64,000 nt of DNA, from contig JAQSEB010000179.1 of NCBI GenBank assembly GCA_030063045.1, forward strand, positions 558,001 through 622,000, read 5' to 3'. A program made the position numbers and the translations under genes. Source of the DNA: Pratylenchus scribneri (Eukaryota > Nematoda > Chromadorea > Rhabditida > Pratylenchidae). The notes beneath the pieces were generated by a model. The model was not told where the DNA came from. It was given only the letters and a program-made list of their open reading frames with translations, and ran no database searches. This document shows, piece after piece, positions 21,850 through 31,600 of the stretch; positions within the stretch are counted from its first letter, which is position 1, and the number at the start of each line of letters is the position of its first letter.

Positions 21850-21998
21850 ACAAAATTTTCTGCATTTTTAGAAAATTAATTTTTTATACAAAATAATAAA
21901 AAAAATTGCAACATGATAATTTTTTATTTTCATCAAAAAGTGAATAAAAATCATTTAAAAAATTCAAAAAAAAATTATATTTTTTGTTAAAAATATTC

Positions 21999-23455
21999 TC
22001 AAATCATTCGTTCTTGCCATGGCACGGATCCAATTTCTGAGTTGAAATATTCGAGTAAATGTTGGCGCATTGTTTTCGCATCCTTTGGCCAATTTGCTGC
22101 GCGATTTGGAATTTGTTGACCTTGCTGAAGTGGCACTTTTCCGCCCAAAATTCTGCGCCATATGCCATTTTGGCCATCCAAGTTTTTATCGTTAGCACGA
22201 TCAGCCAATAATTCTGGACGATACTTTCCTTTGCATTCATCAATCAGAAAATTGTGAAGCACGAGGATGGCACGAACAATCCAATTGGCATTCTCCACCG
22301 ACGTCTCTATTGGTTTCAGCAAAAGGCGCCACTTTGCACAGATTATGCCGAAAACATTTTCAATTATTCTTCGTGCGCGAGAAATTCTTTAAATTTTTTT
22401 TTAAATTTTTAAAACCCATTCTTATAATTGAACCTGTAATTGTAAATGCGTTGCTCATGTGAAAGATCGGCTCCAGAAAAAGGTTTCATGATCGCCAGCG
22501 ACAATGGAAAAGCGGCATCCGCCACAATGAAATGGTGCACGAGAGGGCTTTGATCATCCAATCCTGGAAGAATTTTTGGTCCTGGGATGCCGAGGTTTCC
22601 ATTATCCAATTTTTGTTTGAGTGCCGAGGTAGCGAAAACATTGGCATCCCCTTTGTATCCGTAGTCTCCCAAATCGACAAAAGACAAGCGATAACTGGAA
22701 AAAAAATTAAAAAAGTATTTTAAATCACAATTTGCTTTACCGATCATCGCACAATGCAAGAAGATTGATCGAAAAATTGTGCTTATAATCATGAAATAAA
22801 CTTCCGCTTTTGCCAGGCTTTTTGACTAACACCAATTTTCCATCCAAAGCACCTTAATTTTAATTTTAAAAATAGTTTTAAAAATGTTTATTTCCAACCA
22901 ATGCAGCAGGGCATTTGCCAACGTTGTTCAAATCCATTTGCGATTTGCCGCCATTCATCATTTGTTGGAACAGCCAAATATTCGCTCCGAAGTTCCCAAA
23001 TTGCAGCCGAAACTCGTTTCACGATTTGCGAAATTGTATTGTTAGCTCTCCGGAAAGCAAATTCAAGGGCTCTATATTGCATCCCAGTTGCAAAGAATCG
23101 CAACGCAATGACCAATTGCTCTTCGGATTCGATGGCCCTATGACTTTTCATTTCGAGTCTTTAATAATTGAATCAAGAATTTATTTAAATAAATATTAAT
23201 AAACCTCATGCGAATTCTATCGAGAAGTAAATCGAATTGTTGAATTGGCATTCGAAGATATGCAAAAAATTTTTTCTCATCCATTCTGAGCCGTGGCATC
23301 AATCTTGAATATTCACCCTCATTTTTGCATGCAAGCAACATTGGATGCATCCACAATCGTTTCTTTTTGCTAATTTGTTGTTTCCGTTTCCGCAATCGAC
23401 GGAGTCGAACTAATTGAAAAAATAATAAGACATTGCGTGCAATATCCGGCCTCAT
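21999..23455 (-). CDS. PIF/Harbinger-type DDE transposase (5 exons, intact)
   Basis: Minus-strand exons 23455-23205, 23158-22899, 22852-22741, 22694-22434 and 22386-21999 join in frame into about 423 residues. The N-terminal part (LWMHPMLLACKNEGEYSRL) and the helix-turn-helix-like stretch ANNTISQIVKRV match the HARBI1/PIF layout. The catalytic acidic residues are visible as ALDGK (first Asp), FIVADAAFPL (second Asp) and RIIENVFGIICAKWRLL (Glu). These enzymes cut and paste DNA and usually duplicate a 3-bp target. All four introns are 40-50 bp with good borders and no stop interrupts, so the gene looks active or recently active. It could instead be a domesticated HARBI1-like gene. Confidence 0.9.
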
Positions 23456-23616
23456 CTTTAAAATTATATATCAAATATTTTAGAATTTGTAAAATAATAT
23501 ATGGATTTAAACCAATAAATTCTCATTGAATGTGATATAAGAGAAATTTATGCAAAATAAAATTTTATTGTCAACAAATAGTGATCATTTTTCTTCATAT
23601 AATTCGCAACAATCAT

Positions 23617-24057
23617 TCACTCATTGGTATAAATAATTCCCCTTTTTTGGCTTTTGATTCGTGCAAAAATTTGCATAATTTCCAATTTGGCCAAGTCGCG
23701 TTCTGGGCTGGCAAGTTGCTTCAATTCGGAACCGACATAAGTTCCAAATTGGCCATTTGGTGAAGAAGAACCGGAGGCAATTGATGCCTTGATTTGCTCG
23801 GCAACTCCCATGATGCATTTTTCATCGGGTTCATTATTCTTCTTTTGCTCAAATTCCATACGGCTGCGCTTTCTGGCCGCTGGTGATGCGAAATTTTCCG
23901 AGAGGATTTTGAGCTCTTCTTCATCAAAATCATCCATTGAAAGCTCTTCCTCCATTGATGAATTCACTCGGCTATTTTAAAGTTTTAATTTTTAAAATAA
24001 AATATTTGTAAACCTCGAATCGGCAGACTTTTCTTTTGAATCCAGTGTCTCATCCAT
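23617..24057 (-). CDS. BESS-like accessory protein of the Harbinger element (2 exons)
   Basis: Exons 24057-24014 and 23971-23617 join in phase 2 and give 132 residues from ATG at 24057. The product is acidic at the start (MDETLDSKEKSADS, MEEELSMDDFDEEELK). It has a basic ARKRSRMEFEQKK patch and a C-terminal helix FGTYVGSELKQL followed by KLEIMQIFARIKSQ, resembling a BESS motif. PIF/Harbinger elements usually carry a second gene for a Myb/MADF-type DNA-binding partner needed for transposition. This gene has the same orientation, 161 bp upstream of the transposase. No MADF domain is seen, so an upstream exon may be missing or lost in the minisatellite at 24105. Confidence 0.6.
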
Positions 24058-24104
24058 CGAGAGTTTTGTTTGTGTTTCCCTCACGTGGCGACCCTGCTAA
24101 TAAG

Positions 24105-24275
24105 CCTTTTTGCCGAGTGCCTCTAATTGGTTGGAGCAAATTGGCCATCTTCATTCGCATTTCGTCATTGCCTTTTGCCGAGTACCTCATTGGTTGGAGC
24201 AATTGGCCTTTTTCAATTCGTTCATTGTGCCTTTTTGCCGAGTGACCTTCGGTTGGAGCAAAATTGGCCATTTCT
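24105..24275. repeat. Short tandem repeat, about 59-66 bp unit
   Basis: Three units begin CCTTTTTGCCGAGT at 24105, 24171 (one T shorter) and 24230. Each is followed by GGTTGGAGCAAATTGGCC-type sequence. The repeat sits at the 5' side of the Harbinger accessory gene and may be subterminal sequence of that transposon. Confidence 0.75.
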
Positions 24276-24324
24276 TTTGTCCTCATCAAAAAGAAGGTGT
24301 GGTTAAAAGAAAAATTGGGAAATA

Positions 24325-24500
24325 AAAATTCCAAAAAAGCAATTTCAAAAAATTGCCATTTATTCCAAAAAGCAATTTCTAATAAATTGCCATTTATCCC
24401 AAAAAGCAATTACTAATTAATTGCCATTTATTCCAAAAAGCAATTTCAAATAAATTGCCATTATTCCAAAAAGCAATTTCTAAAAATTGCCATATAGAAT
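24325..24500. repeat. 34-bp hairpin tandem repeat
   Basis: Five copies of a 33-34 bp unit contain GCAATTTCTAATAAATTGCC (GCAATT at 24339, 24372, 24406, 24440 and 24473). Each is a small perfect or near-perfect hairpin. The array ends a few bases before the retrotransposon gag frame begins. Confidence 0.85.
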
Positions 24501-24515
24501 ATTAAAAATGAGCCA

Positions 24516-25203
24516 ATGTTAAGAATACAGGACGCACTAGCGACCTTGAACGACATTATGGGTACCCCAGTAAGGGCGCCCTTAGGCAACGATCCAATCA
24601 CCATTAATGAGCTTAATGAAGCTCAGGGTGAAGTGGAATTCGAAATTAGAGAAATTCAAACGGCAATTGAAGAAATTGCCCATGTCAGGGATCAATGGTC
24701 CAAACTTGTGGAAAGAGCTTCGGCCCAAGAGCGGCCGGCTATGATCGACCAAGACCAATTTGAAAATACTGAAAATGCTGCAGCTACAATTCGTTTGGCC
24801 AATACAAGGGCGAGAACTTTGAGGCAAAGATTTGTCCAAATAAGGGCAAGATTGGATGCAATTGTTCCAAATGAGGAACAAAATCGTCAAGAACAACAAA
24901 ATTTATTGATGCAGCAATTAGAAGCGGCAAGAAATGCCGCCATTGAGCAAACCAATGCTCTAAGAGCAGCCACAGAATATGGCAGCTCCGGCTAGACAGG
25001 GATTATCCCTCAAGCCAATTAAGCTCAAGGCATTTTTCGGGAGCAAATCAGAATGGGCCGAATGGTGGCCATTTTATAAAGTTGCCATTCATGACAATGC
25101 AACAATTACCAAAATCGAGAAGTTAATTGAGCTTAAAGGTCTTGTTAAAGACCAAGCAAAATTGCTTTTGGCAGGCATCAGAACAATTGATGATGACAAT
25201 TAT
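24516..25203 (+). pseudogene. BEL/Pao retrotransposon gag, 5' part, frameshifted and truncated
   Basis: Frame one (24516-24995) encodes a Glu/Gln-rich coiled-coil N-terminus ending in LRAATEYGSSG. Frame two (from 24979) continues as expected of gag with LKPIKLKAFFGSKSEWAEWW, AIHDNATITKIEKL and LLLAGIRTIDDDNY, the DUF1759-like region of BEL/Pao elements. The change of frame near 24985-24995 is a lesion. Similarity stops at 25203, where sequence of a second, oppositely oriented copy begins. No LTR is visible upstream; hairpin repeats lie there instead. The copy cannot be functional. Confidence 0.8.
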
Positions 25204-26599
25204 CATCCAATTCTACAGTATCTATGGGGCGCAAAATTTTGCTTGTCCTTTCTGGGTACAGTATTTTGTCCCCTTCTTTATTTGTTTTGATGCCAATTTT
25301 TGTTAATGCTTGTAAATGTTCCTAAATTTTTACCAGCGAAGCAAGATAAGGCAACTTGAGCTGGAATTCTTGATTCTAATTGTAGCTTCTGTGCTAATTT
25401 TTCTCCAATATAAGTCCTTTCACTCATATTGTCGAAGCTTGCAAGTGCGAACGCACTTATATGAGGATTTTCAGGATTAAAAACCTGAATAATTTTACTA
25501 TAGAAGAGCTTTTTCTGATTTCTGATTATTCTTCCTTTCTCAATTTCTGATGAGTTTTTCGATTCGCTTTCATTTGGCCTTCTAATGGCACGAACCGAAG
25601 ATGTATGAGTATGGGCTGTGGTTTGCACTTCAGCCTTTTCTTCTCCCTCTTCTTCTTCTTCTGATTGAGGGTCTTCTTCTTCCTCATTTTCGGAATTGTC
25701 GGAAGATTCTTCTTTGGCCACTTTATTTTCTCCAAATTGGAAAAAACATAAGGCCTGATTATGGCCTGATTTTTTACAAAATCGGCAAAATTTTAGAGGA
25801 TTAGGACAATCACTCTTTGAGTGTCCCTCCCCAAAAGAACCTAAACAAAGATTTTGTTTTTTAATGTATTCCACTCTCGCCTGTGCGGTAGGGAATTTTT
25901 TGCATTCTGAATTCCAATGAAGATTTTTTAAATCTTTACAGAATTTGCATGGACTTGATGGCTTTTTCTTGATCAGGGCTACCACTTTCTCTGTGGAAAC
26001 CTGAATTGTGGGCTTTTTTCCATTATGCCCTTCTTTTCCCTTCCCTTCTTCCTTTCTTTCTTTAGGATGGGATTGGGAATAAATTTCTTGGACAATTTCT
26101 TCTTTTCGTACTATTGTCCGAAAATGGGTAATGAATTGGTCCATGTTCCAATTCAGTATACCAATCTCTTCTTTCTTTATGAGAATTTGTCGTAAAATGG
26201 GCTTGGTTAATTTCTGTTCAACCATTAGCCAATTCGAAGGTACATTTACCTCTTGACCATGTGCTTTCAGCAATTGGACTATTCTTTCCACTTCAACTAA
26301 AAGTTTTTGATCATCTTCGTATGATTTACTTATTTTTAGATTGATTAAATCTAAATTTAATTGTCTGATGACGGATTGGTCATCATCAAATTGGTTTTTG
26401 AGGATCTCAATTGCTGTATCATAATTGTCGTCATCAATTGTTCTGATGCCTGCCAAAAGTAATTTTGCTTGGTCTTTAACAAGACCTTTCAACTCTATTA
26501 ATTTCTCAATTTTTGTAATTGCTGTATTGTCGTGAATGGCAACTTTATATAATGACTCTGTTGTTTCCCTCTTCGGTTTAAAATCAAATTCAAGGCCAA
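25204..26599 (-). pseudogene. BEL/Pao retrotransposon gag-protease fragment, second copy
   Basis: The minus-strand open frame (26492-25278, 404 residues) begins inside gag at the part shared with the plus-strand copy (GLVKDQAKLLLAGIRTIDDD). It continues through the gag body and Cys/His knuckles (CKFCKDLKNLHWNSEC; SDCPNPLKFCRFCKKSGHNQ), then a Glu-rich linker, then the start of the retroviral-type protease. The second Cys of the usual knuckle LCxxC is changed (LCLGSF). At the protease active site FDNMSERTYIG stands where D-S/T-G is expected, so activity is doubtful. The gag N-terminus is deleted: only about 40 bp separate leader sequence from mid-gag. It ends without reverse transcriptase or integrase. 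Confidence 0.8.
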
Positions 26600-26958
26600 T
26601 GAATTACAAACAAATTCTTTATTATCTGTAAAGCCTCAAACTTGGGTAATTAAACCATTCAAAAGAATGAAATGAATAAAAATGACAACTAAAATGAAAT
26701 GACAATTTAATGCTAAAAGACGAAACGAGCCGAATATGGCTCGAAGAAAATGAATGAAATGAACAAACTAAAAATGTCGAGAAAAAGATTGGCTGAATGA
26801 AATGAATGGATGGGCAAATCCGATGAGAAATTGCTAAAGGGAAATTGAAAGGAAATTATTAAGGAAGACGATCGCTAAAATGGGGGAAATGAAATGGGGC
26901 AAATTGTGTGAGAAAATGTGATTGTAATCTTTTCAATTTGTGGACTCTGTTCACAACA
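26600..26958 (-). repeat. Putative 5' LTR of the minus-strand BEL/Pao copy
   Basis: On the minus strand the segment begins TGTTGTGAACAGAGTCC and ends TTTGTAATTCA, the TG...CA form of LTRs, with AATAAAG about 25 bp before the end. It is followed by TTGGCCTTGAATTTG, where a primer binding site would lie, and then gag sequence. There is no second LTR in the window, so the boundaries rest on position and end form only. Confidence 0.5.
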
Positions 26959-27397
26959 CCGGCACATAAATTGAATATTTTTTATTTTGCCCCAAAAATT
27001 TGCCTGGAAAAGTTATAATTTAATAAAAAAATTTACATTTTTATACTTAAATCAATTTTATTGCCACTATTAAAATTAGCTACAATATTTTGAACCATAT
27101 GCCCAGTATATTTTATATCCTTAAAGCCAATATCCATCAAAATTTCTTCCAATTTTTTAAAAGCTATTCCAACATCATTAACAATTTTTAATCTTAAATT
27201 ATAAAATAAAAATTAGAAATAAATTATTATCCATAACAAAAAAATGTACATTTCTGATCATCAATTTTGAGCACAACAGCGGCAAATTTATCTATATCAT
27301 ATTTTAAATTAATTAGCCCCAGAGAAAGTTCATCCAAATCAATTGTGGAACAAAAATTTGCACTACTAACAATATTTACAATTCTTGGCAACTCTAT
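26951..27397 (-). pseudogene. Divergent TBP-like (TATA-binding protein family) gene, broken
   Basis: After an acceptor ending at 27398, exon 27397-about 27230 encodes LPRIVNIVSSANFCSTIDLD, then LINLKYDIDKFAAVVLKIDD. It aligns with the first TBP repeat (QNIVSTVNLG...LDL...YNPKRFAAVIMRI). The next segment 27192-27047 encodes AFKKLEEILMDIGF, then YTGHMVQNIVANFNSGNKID, matching the repeat boundary and second QNIV motif. A 43-bp intron leads to exon 27003-26951, ending KKYSIYVPVL, like the YEPELFPGL region. The first junction has no donor of the right phase, and the region that should read SGKMVCTGAK is missing. The stop lies inside the LTR, so the rest of repeat two is lost. It is probably a pseudogene. 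TBP family membership rests on motif order. Confidence 0.6.
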
Positions 27398-27542
27398 CTA
27401 ATTATTAAGAAAAATTTAAGAAAATTATTAAATATTATTTTGATTTAACATTTCAATTTAAAAATACAATTAAATTAATAATAATTTATCATAAACTAAA
27501 TAAAAAAATATATAAAATTATTTTATTTTCATCATTTAATAA

Positions 27543-27904
27543 TCAATTGTTCTTTAATTGCCTCAATTCTAATTCACATTTCTCAATTTTCTTTTCCAGA
27601 AAAAATTTATTTTTAGCCAAATTATTCATTCGTCCTATAAGTTCAATCCCATCTGAAATAATTTATGAACAATAAAATTTACAATTTAATTACCTCTACT
27701 AAATTTCAATTTCTTTTCCAGATAACATCCTCTAACGGAACAATATAAATTCATTTTTATTTCCATCTCTCTTATCACTAAGTATTCATTGTTTACAACT
27801 GCCTCATTATTTTTCTTCAAAATATCATAGATAGGGAATCCCATTTTATGCATCAAAATTATTACATATTCAATTTTATCATTTAAACTCATTGCATTCG
27901 ACAT
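27543..27904 (-). CDS. Small coiled-coil protein, 106 residues (2 exons), unknown
   Basis: Exons 27904-27694 and 27652-27543 join in phase 1 across a 41-bp intron with GTAATTA and TTATTTCAG borders. The product begins MSNAMSLNDKIEYVIILMHK. It contains MGFPIYDILKKNNEAV and ends in a Lys/Glu/Leu-rich helix (KFFLEKKIEKCELELRQLKN) likely to form a coiled coil. No signal peptide, membrane segment or known domain is seen. It lies just upstream of the TBP-like gene on the same strand (146 bp apart). Codon use is very AT-rich, like that of the TBP-like exons. Confidence 0.6.
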
Positions 27905-28064
27905 TATTATATATTTATCCTAAAAATTAATAATTACTTAAAAAATTTTTTAATAAATATCAAAGCTAATGAAAGCTTTCTCTCTTTGATCATTAAATAA
28001 AAAAAGAAAAATAATATAACTTTATTCATATATTTTTTAAATCATTTTTAATATAGGAAGGTAA

Positions 28065-28178
28065 TGGTTATTTGTCAATATTTTCTCTTCCATATATTTC
28101 TAAAACATTCATTCTAACAATTAGACAAGGAGTTGGCACTTTTGGATATAAAATTGATAATTGATTTAAAACATCCTT
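28065..28178 (-). CDS. Possible terminal exon, partial
   Basis: On the minus strand an acceptor TTTATTTTTAG precedes a frame reading RKDVLNQLSILYPKVPTPCL and continuing IVRMNVLEIYGRENIDK to a stop at about 28065. YPKVPTPCLIVRMN loosely recalls the YEPELFPGLIYRM segment of TBP repeat two, so it could be the tail of another TBP-like copy. The match is short and unproved. A further open stretch (YIELSHSSTNRSFVSLSIES) lies upstream near 28230-28310 and could be an earlier exon. Confidence 0.3.
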
Positions 28179-28470
28179 CCTAAAAATAAAATAATCATAT
28201 CATTCAAACATATTATTAACTCATTAATTGTTTTTTAATGCACTTTCTATTGAAAGTGATACGAAAGAACGATTGGTACTTGAATGGGAGAGTTCGATAT
28301 ATATTTTTTCTTTAAAAATATTATTTTCATATGCAATTATTATTGAATAAAAGATAATAAAATTAATTGAAAATAGTTGCTAAAAGATGAATAAAAATGA
28401 TAGTAAATGATTTAGATAAAAAAAGAAATTTATTTAAAAATGATATATATAAAATTCAAAATTTAATACA

Positions 28471-28653
28471 TTATTTATTTTCTAATTTATAATTTTCCTC
28501 AGTAAATAATTCATTATTATTAAATTTATTTCAAAATTTACTTAAAATATTTTCATGATTCATTAATTCATTTATATTTCGAAATTTATTGTGTCCATAT
28601 TTCAAAACACATCAATCAAAATTGTCATGCTCCAAATTTATTTTTTTCCCCAT
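28471..28653 (-). pseudogene. 61-codon frame interrupted only by two TGA codons
   Basis: From ATG at 28653 the frame runs MGKKINLEHDNFD, TGA, CVLKYGHNKFRNINELMNHE, NILSKF, TGA, then NKFNNNELFTEENYKLENK and TAA at 28473-28471. The TGA codons are numbers 14 and 41. Both contexts would suit tryptophan. Two TGG-to-TGA changes in a dead gene, or a chance frame in AT-rich DNA, are the simple explanations. No family is recognised. The rest of 28180-28870 shows no other supported gene. Confidence 0.35.
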
Positions 28654-31600
28654 TGACCACCTACAATTTTCAAGGTCATTTTGCGGATTGATGAAAAAGG
28701 GGGCCTCTTTCATTGGAAATGAATAAATTGGAAGGAAAAGAAGGGAAAAAAGACTCTCGAGGGACTATCTCTCATTTGATTTTGCCACCTTAACCCCCAA
28801 AACCGAATTTGATTGACAGGTCCGAACCAATTCGCCAAATTGTCCCTTTCACTATGACCCACTTTTTTTGTTTTTTTACTATCCCAACACTAGGAATTTT
28901 TTGCATATTTTAGGTTCGCTTAGAAATTTTTTAGGGTTGCTTGAAAAAACATTTTTTACTATCCCAACACTAGGAATTTTTTGCATATTTTAGGTTCGCT
29001 TAGAAATTTTTTAGGGTTGCTTGAAAAAACATTTTTTACAATTCTTTCTTAGCTAATTTTTTGCATATTTTAGGTTCGCTTAGAAATTTTTTAGGGTTGC
29101 TTGAAAAAACATTTTTTACAATTCTTTCTTAGCTAATTTTTTGCATATTTTAGGTTCGCTTAGAAATTTTTTTGGGTTGCTTGAAAAAACATTTTTTACA
29201 ATTCTTTCTTAGCTAATTTTTTGCATATTTTAGGTTCGCTTAGAAATTTTTTAGGGTTGCTTGAAAAAACATTTTTTACAATTCTTTCTTAGCTAATTTT
29301 TTGCATATTTTAGGTTCGCTTAGAAATTTTTTAGGGTTGCTTGAAAAAACATTTTTTACTATCCCAACACTAGGAATTTTTTGCATATTTTAGGTTCGCT
29401 TAGAAATTTTTTAGGGTTGCTTGAAAAAACATTTTTTACTATCCCAACACTAGGAATTTTTTGCATATTTTAGGTTCGCTTAGAAATTTTTTAGGGTTGC
29501 TTGAAAAAACATTTTTTACAATTCTTTCTTAGCTAATTTTTTGCATATTTTAGGTTCGCTTAGAAATTTTTTTGGGTTGCTTGAAAAAACATTTTTTACA
29601 ATTCTTTCTTAGCTAATTTTTTGCATATTTTAGGTTCGCTTAGAAATTTTTTTGGGTTGCTTGAAAAAACATTTTTTACAATTCTTTCTTAGCTAATTTT
29701 TTGCATATTTTAGGTTCGCTTAGAAATTTTTTTGGGTTGCTTGAAAAAACATTTTTTACAATTCTTTCTTAGCTAATTTTTTGCATATTTTAGGTTCGCT
29801 TAGAAATTTTTTAGGGTTGCTTGAAAAAACATTTTTTACAATTCTTTCTTAGCTAATTTTTTGCATATTTTAGGTTCGCTTAGAAATTTTTTTGGGTTGC
29901 TTGAAAAAACATTTTTTACAATTCTTTCTTAGCTAATTTTTTGCATATTTTAGGTTCGCTTAGAAATTTTTTTGGGTTGCTTGAAAAAACATTTTTTACA
30001 ATTCTTTCTTAGCTAATTTTTTGCATATTTTAGGTTCGCTTAGAAATTTTTTAGGGTTGCTTGAAAAAACATTTTTTACAATTCTTTCTTAGCTAATTTT
30101 TTGCATATTTTAGGTTCGCTTAGAAATTTTTTAGGGTTGCTTGAAAAAACATTTTTTACAATTCTTTCTTAGCTAATTTTTTGCATATTTTAGGTTCGCT
30201 TAGAAATTTTTTTGGGTTGCTTGAAAAAACATTTTTTACAATTCTTTCTTAGCTAATTTTTTGCATATTTTAGGTTCGCTTAGAAATTTTTTAGGGTTGC
30301 TTGAAAAAACATTTTTTACAATTCTTTCTTAGCTAATTTTTTGCATATTTTAGGTTCGCTTAGAAATTTTTTAGGGTTGCTTGAAAAAACATTTTTTACA
30401 ATTCTTTCTTAGCTAATTTTTTGCATATTTTAGGTTCGCTTAGAAATTTTTTTGGGTTGCTTGAAAAAACATTTTTTACTATCCCAACACTAGGAATTTT
30501 TTGCATATTTTAGGTTCGCTTAGAAATTTTTTAGGGTTGCTTGAAAAAACATTTTTTACAATTCTTTCTTAGCTAATTTTTTGCATATTTTAGGTTCGCT
30601 TAGAAATTTTTTTGGGTTGCTTGAAAAAACATTTTTTACTATCCCAACACTAGGAATTTTTTGCATATTTTAGGTTCGCTTAGAAATTTTTTAGGGTTGC
30701 TTGAAAAAACATTTTTTACAATTCTTTCTTAGCTAATTTTTTGCATATTTTAGGTTCGCTTAGAAATTTTTTTGGGTTGCTTGAAAAAACATTTTTTACA
30801 ATTCTTTCTTAGCTAATTTTTTGCATATTTTAGGTTCGCTTAGAAATTTTTTTGGGTTGCTTGAAAAAACATTTTTTACTATCCCAACACTAGGAATTTT
30901 TTGCATATTTTAGGTTCGCTTAGAAATTTTTTAGGGTTGCTTGAAAAAACATTTTTTACAATTCTTTCTTAGCTAATTTTTTGCATATTTTAGGTTCGCT
31001 TAGAAATTTTTTAGGGTTGCTTGAAAAAACATTTTTTACAATTCTTTCTTAGCTAATTTTTTGCATATTTTAGGTTCGCTTAGAAATTTTTTAGGGTTGC
31101 TTGAAAAAACATTTTTTACAATTCTTTCTTAGCTAATTTTTTGCATATTTTAGGTTCGCTTAGAAATTTTTTTGGGTTGCTTGAAAAAACATTTTTTACT
31201 ATCCCAACACTAGGAATTTTTTGCATATTTTAGGTTCGCTTAGAAATTTTTTAGGGTTGCTTGAAAAAACATTTTTTACTATTCCAACACTAGGAATTTT
31301 TTGCATATTTTAGGTTCGCTTAGAAATTTTTTAGGGTTGCTTGAAAAAACATTTTTTACTATCCCAACACTAGGAATTTTTTGCATATTTTAGGTTCGCT
31401 TAGAAATTTTTTAGGGTTGCTTGAAAAAACATTTTTTACTATCCCAACACTAGGAATTTTTTGCATATTTTAGGTTCGCTTAGAAATTTTTTAGGGTTGC
31501 TTGAAAAAACATTTTTTACTATCCCAACACTAGGAATTTTTTGCATATTTTAGGTTCGCTTAGAAATTTTTTAGGGTTGCTTGAAAAAACATTTTTTACA

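Noticed and set aside
21580..21896. Cys/Phe-rich frames on both strands (SACVFSACSF, CMRFFCMQFL)
   Set aside because: They arise from the TTTCTGCATGC / GCATGCAGAAA filler of the palindromic MITE and are mirror images of each other.
25601..25804. Plus-strand Leu-rich frame opposite the gag linker
   Set aside because: It is the antisense of the Glu-rich gag linker (GAA/GAG runs read as TTC/CTC), with no support of its own.
28471..28653. Nuclear copy of mitochondrial DNA because TGA could be read as Trp
   Set aside because: The peptide does not resemble any mitochondrial protein I recognise, and the flanks show no mitochondrial tRNA or coding sequence. It is kept only as a TGA-interrupted frame.
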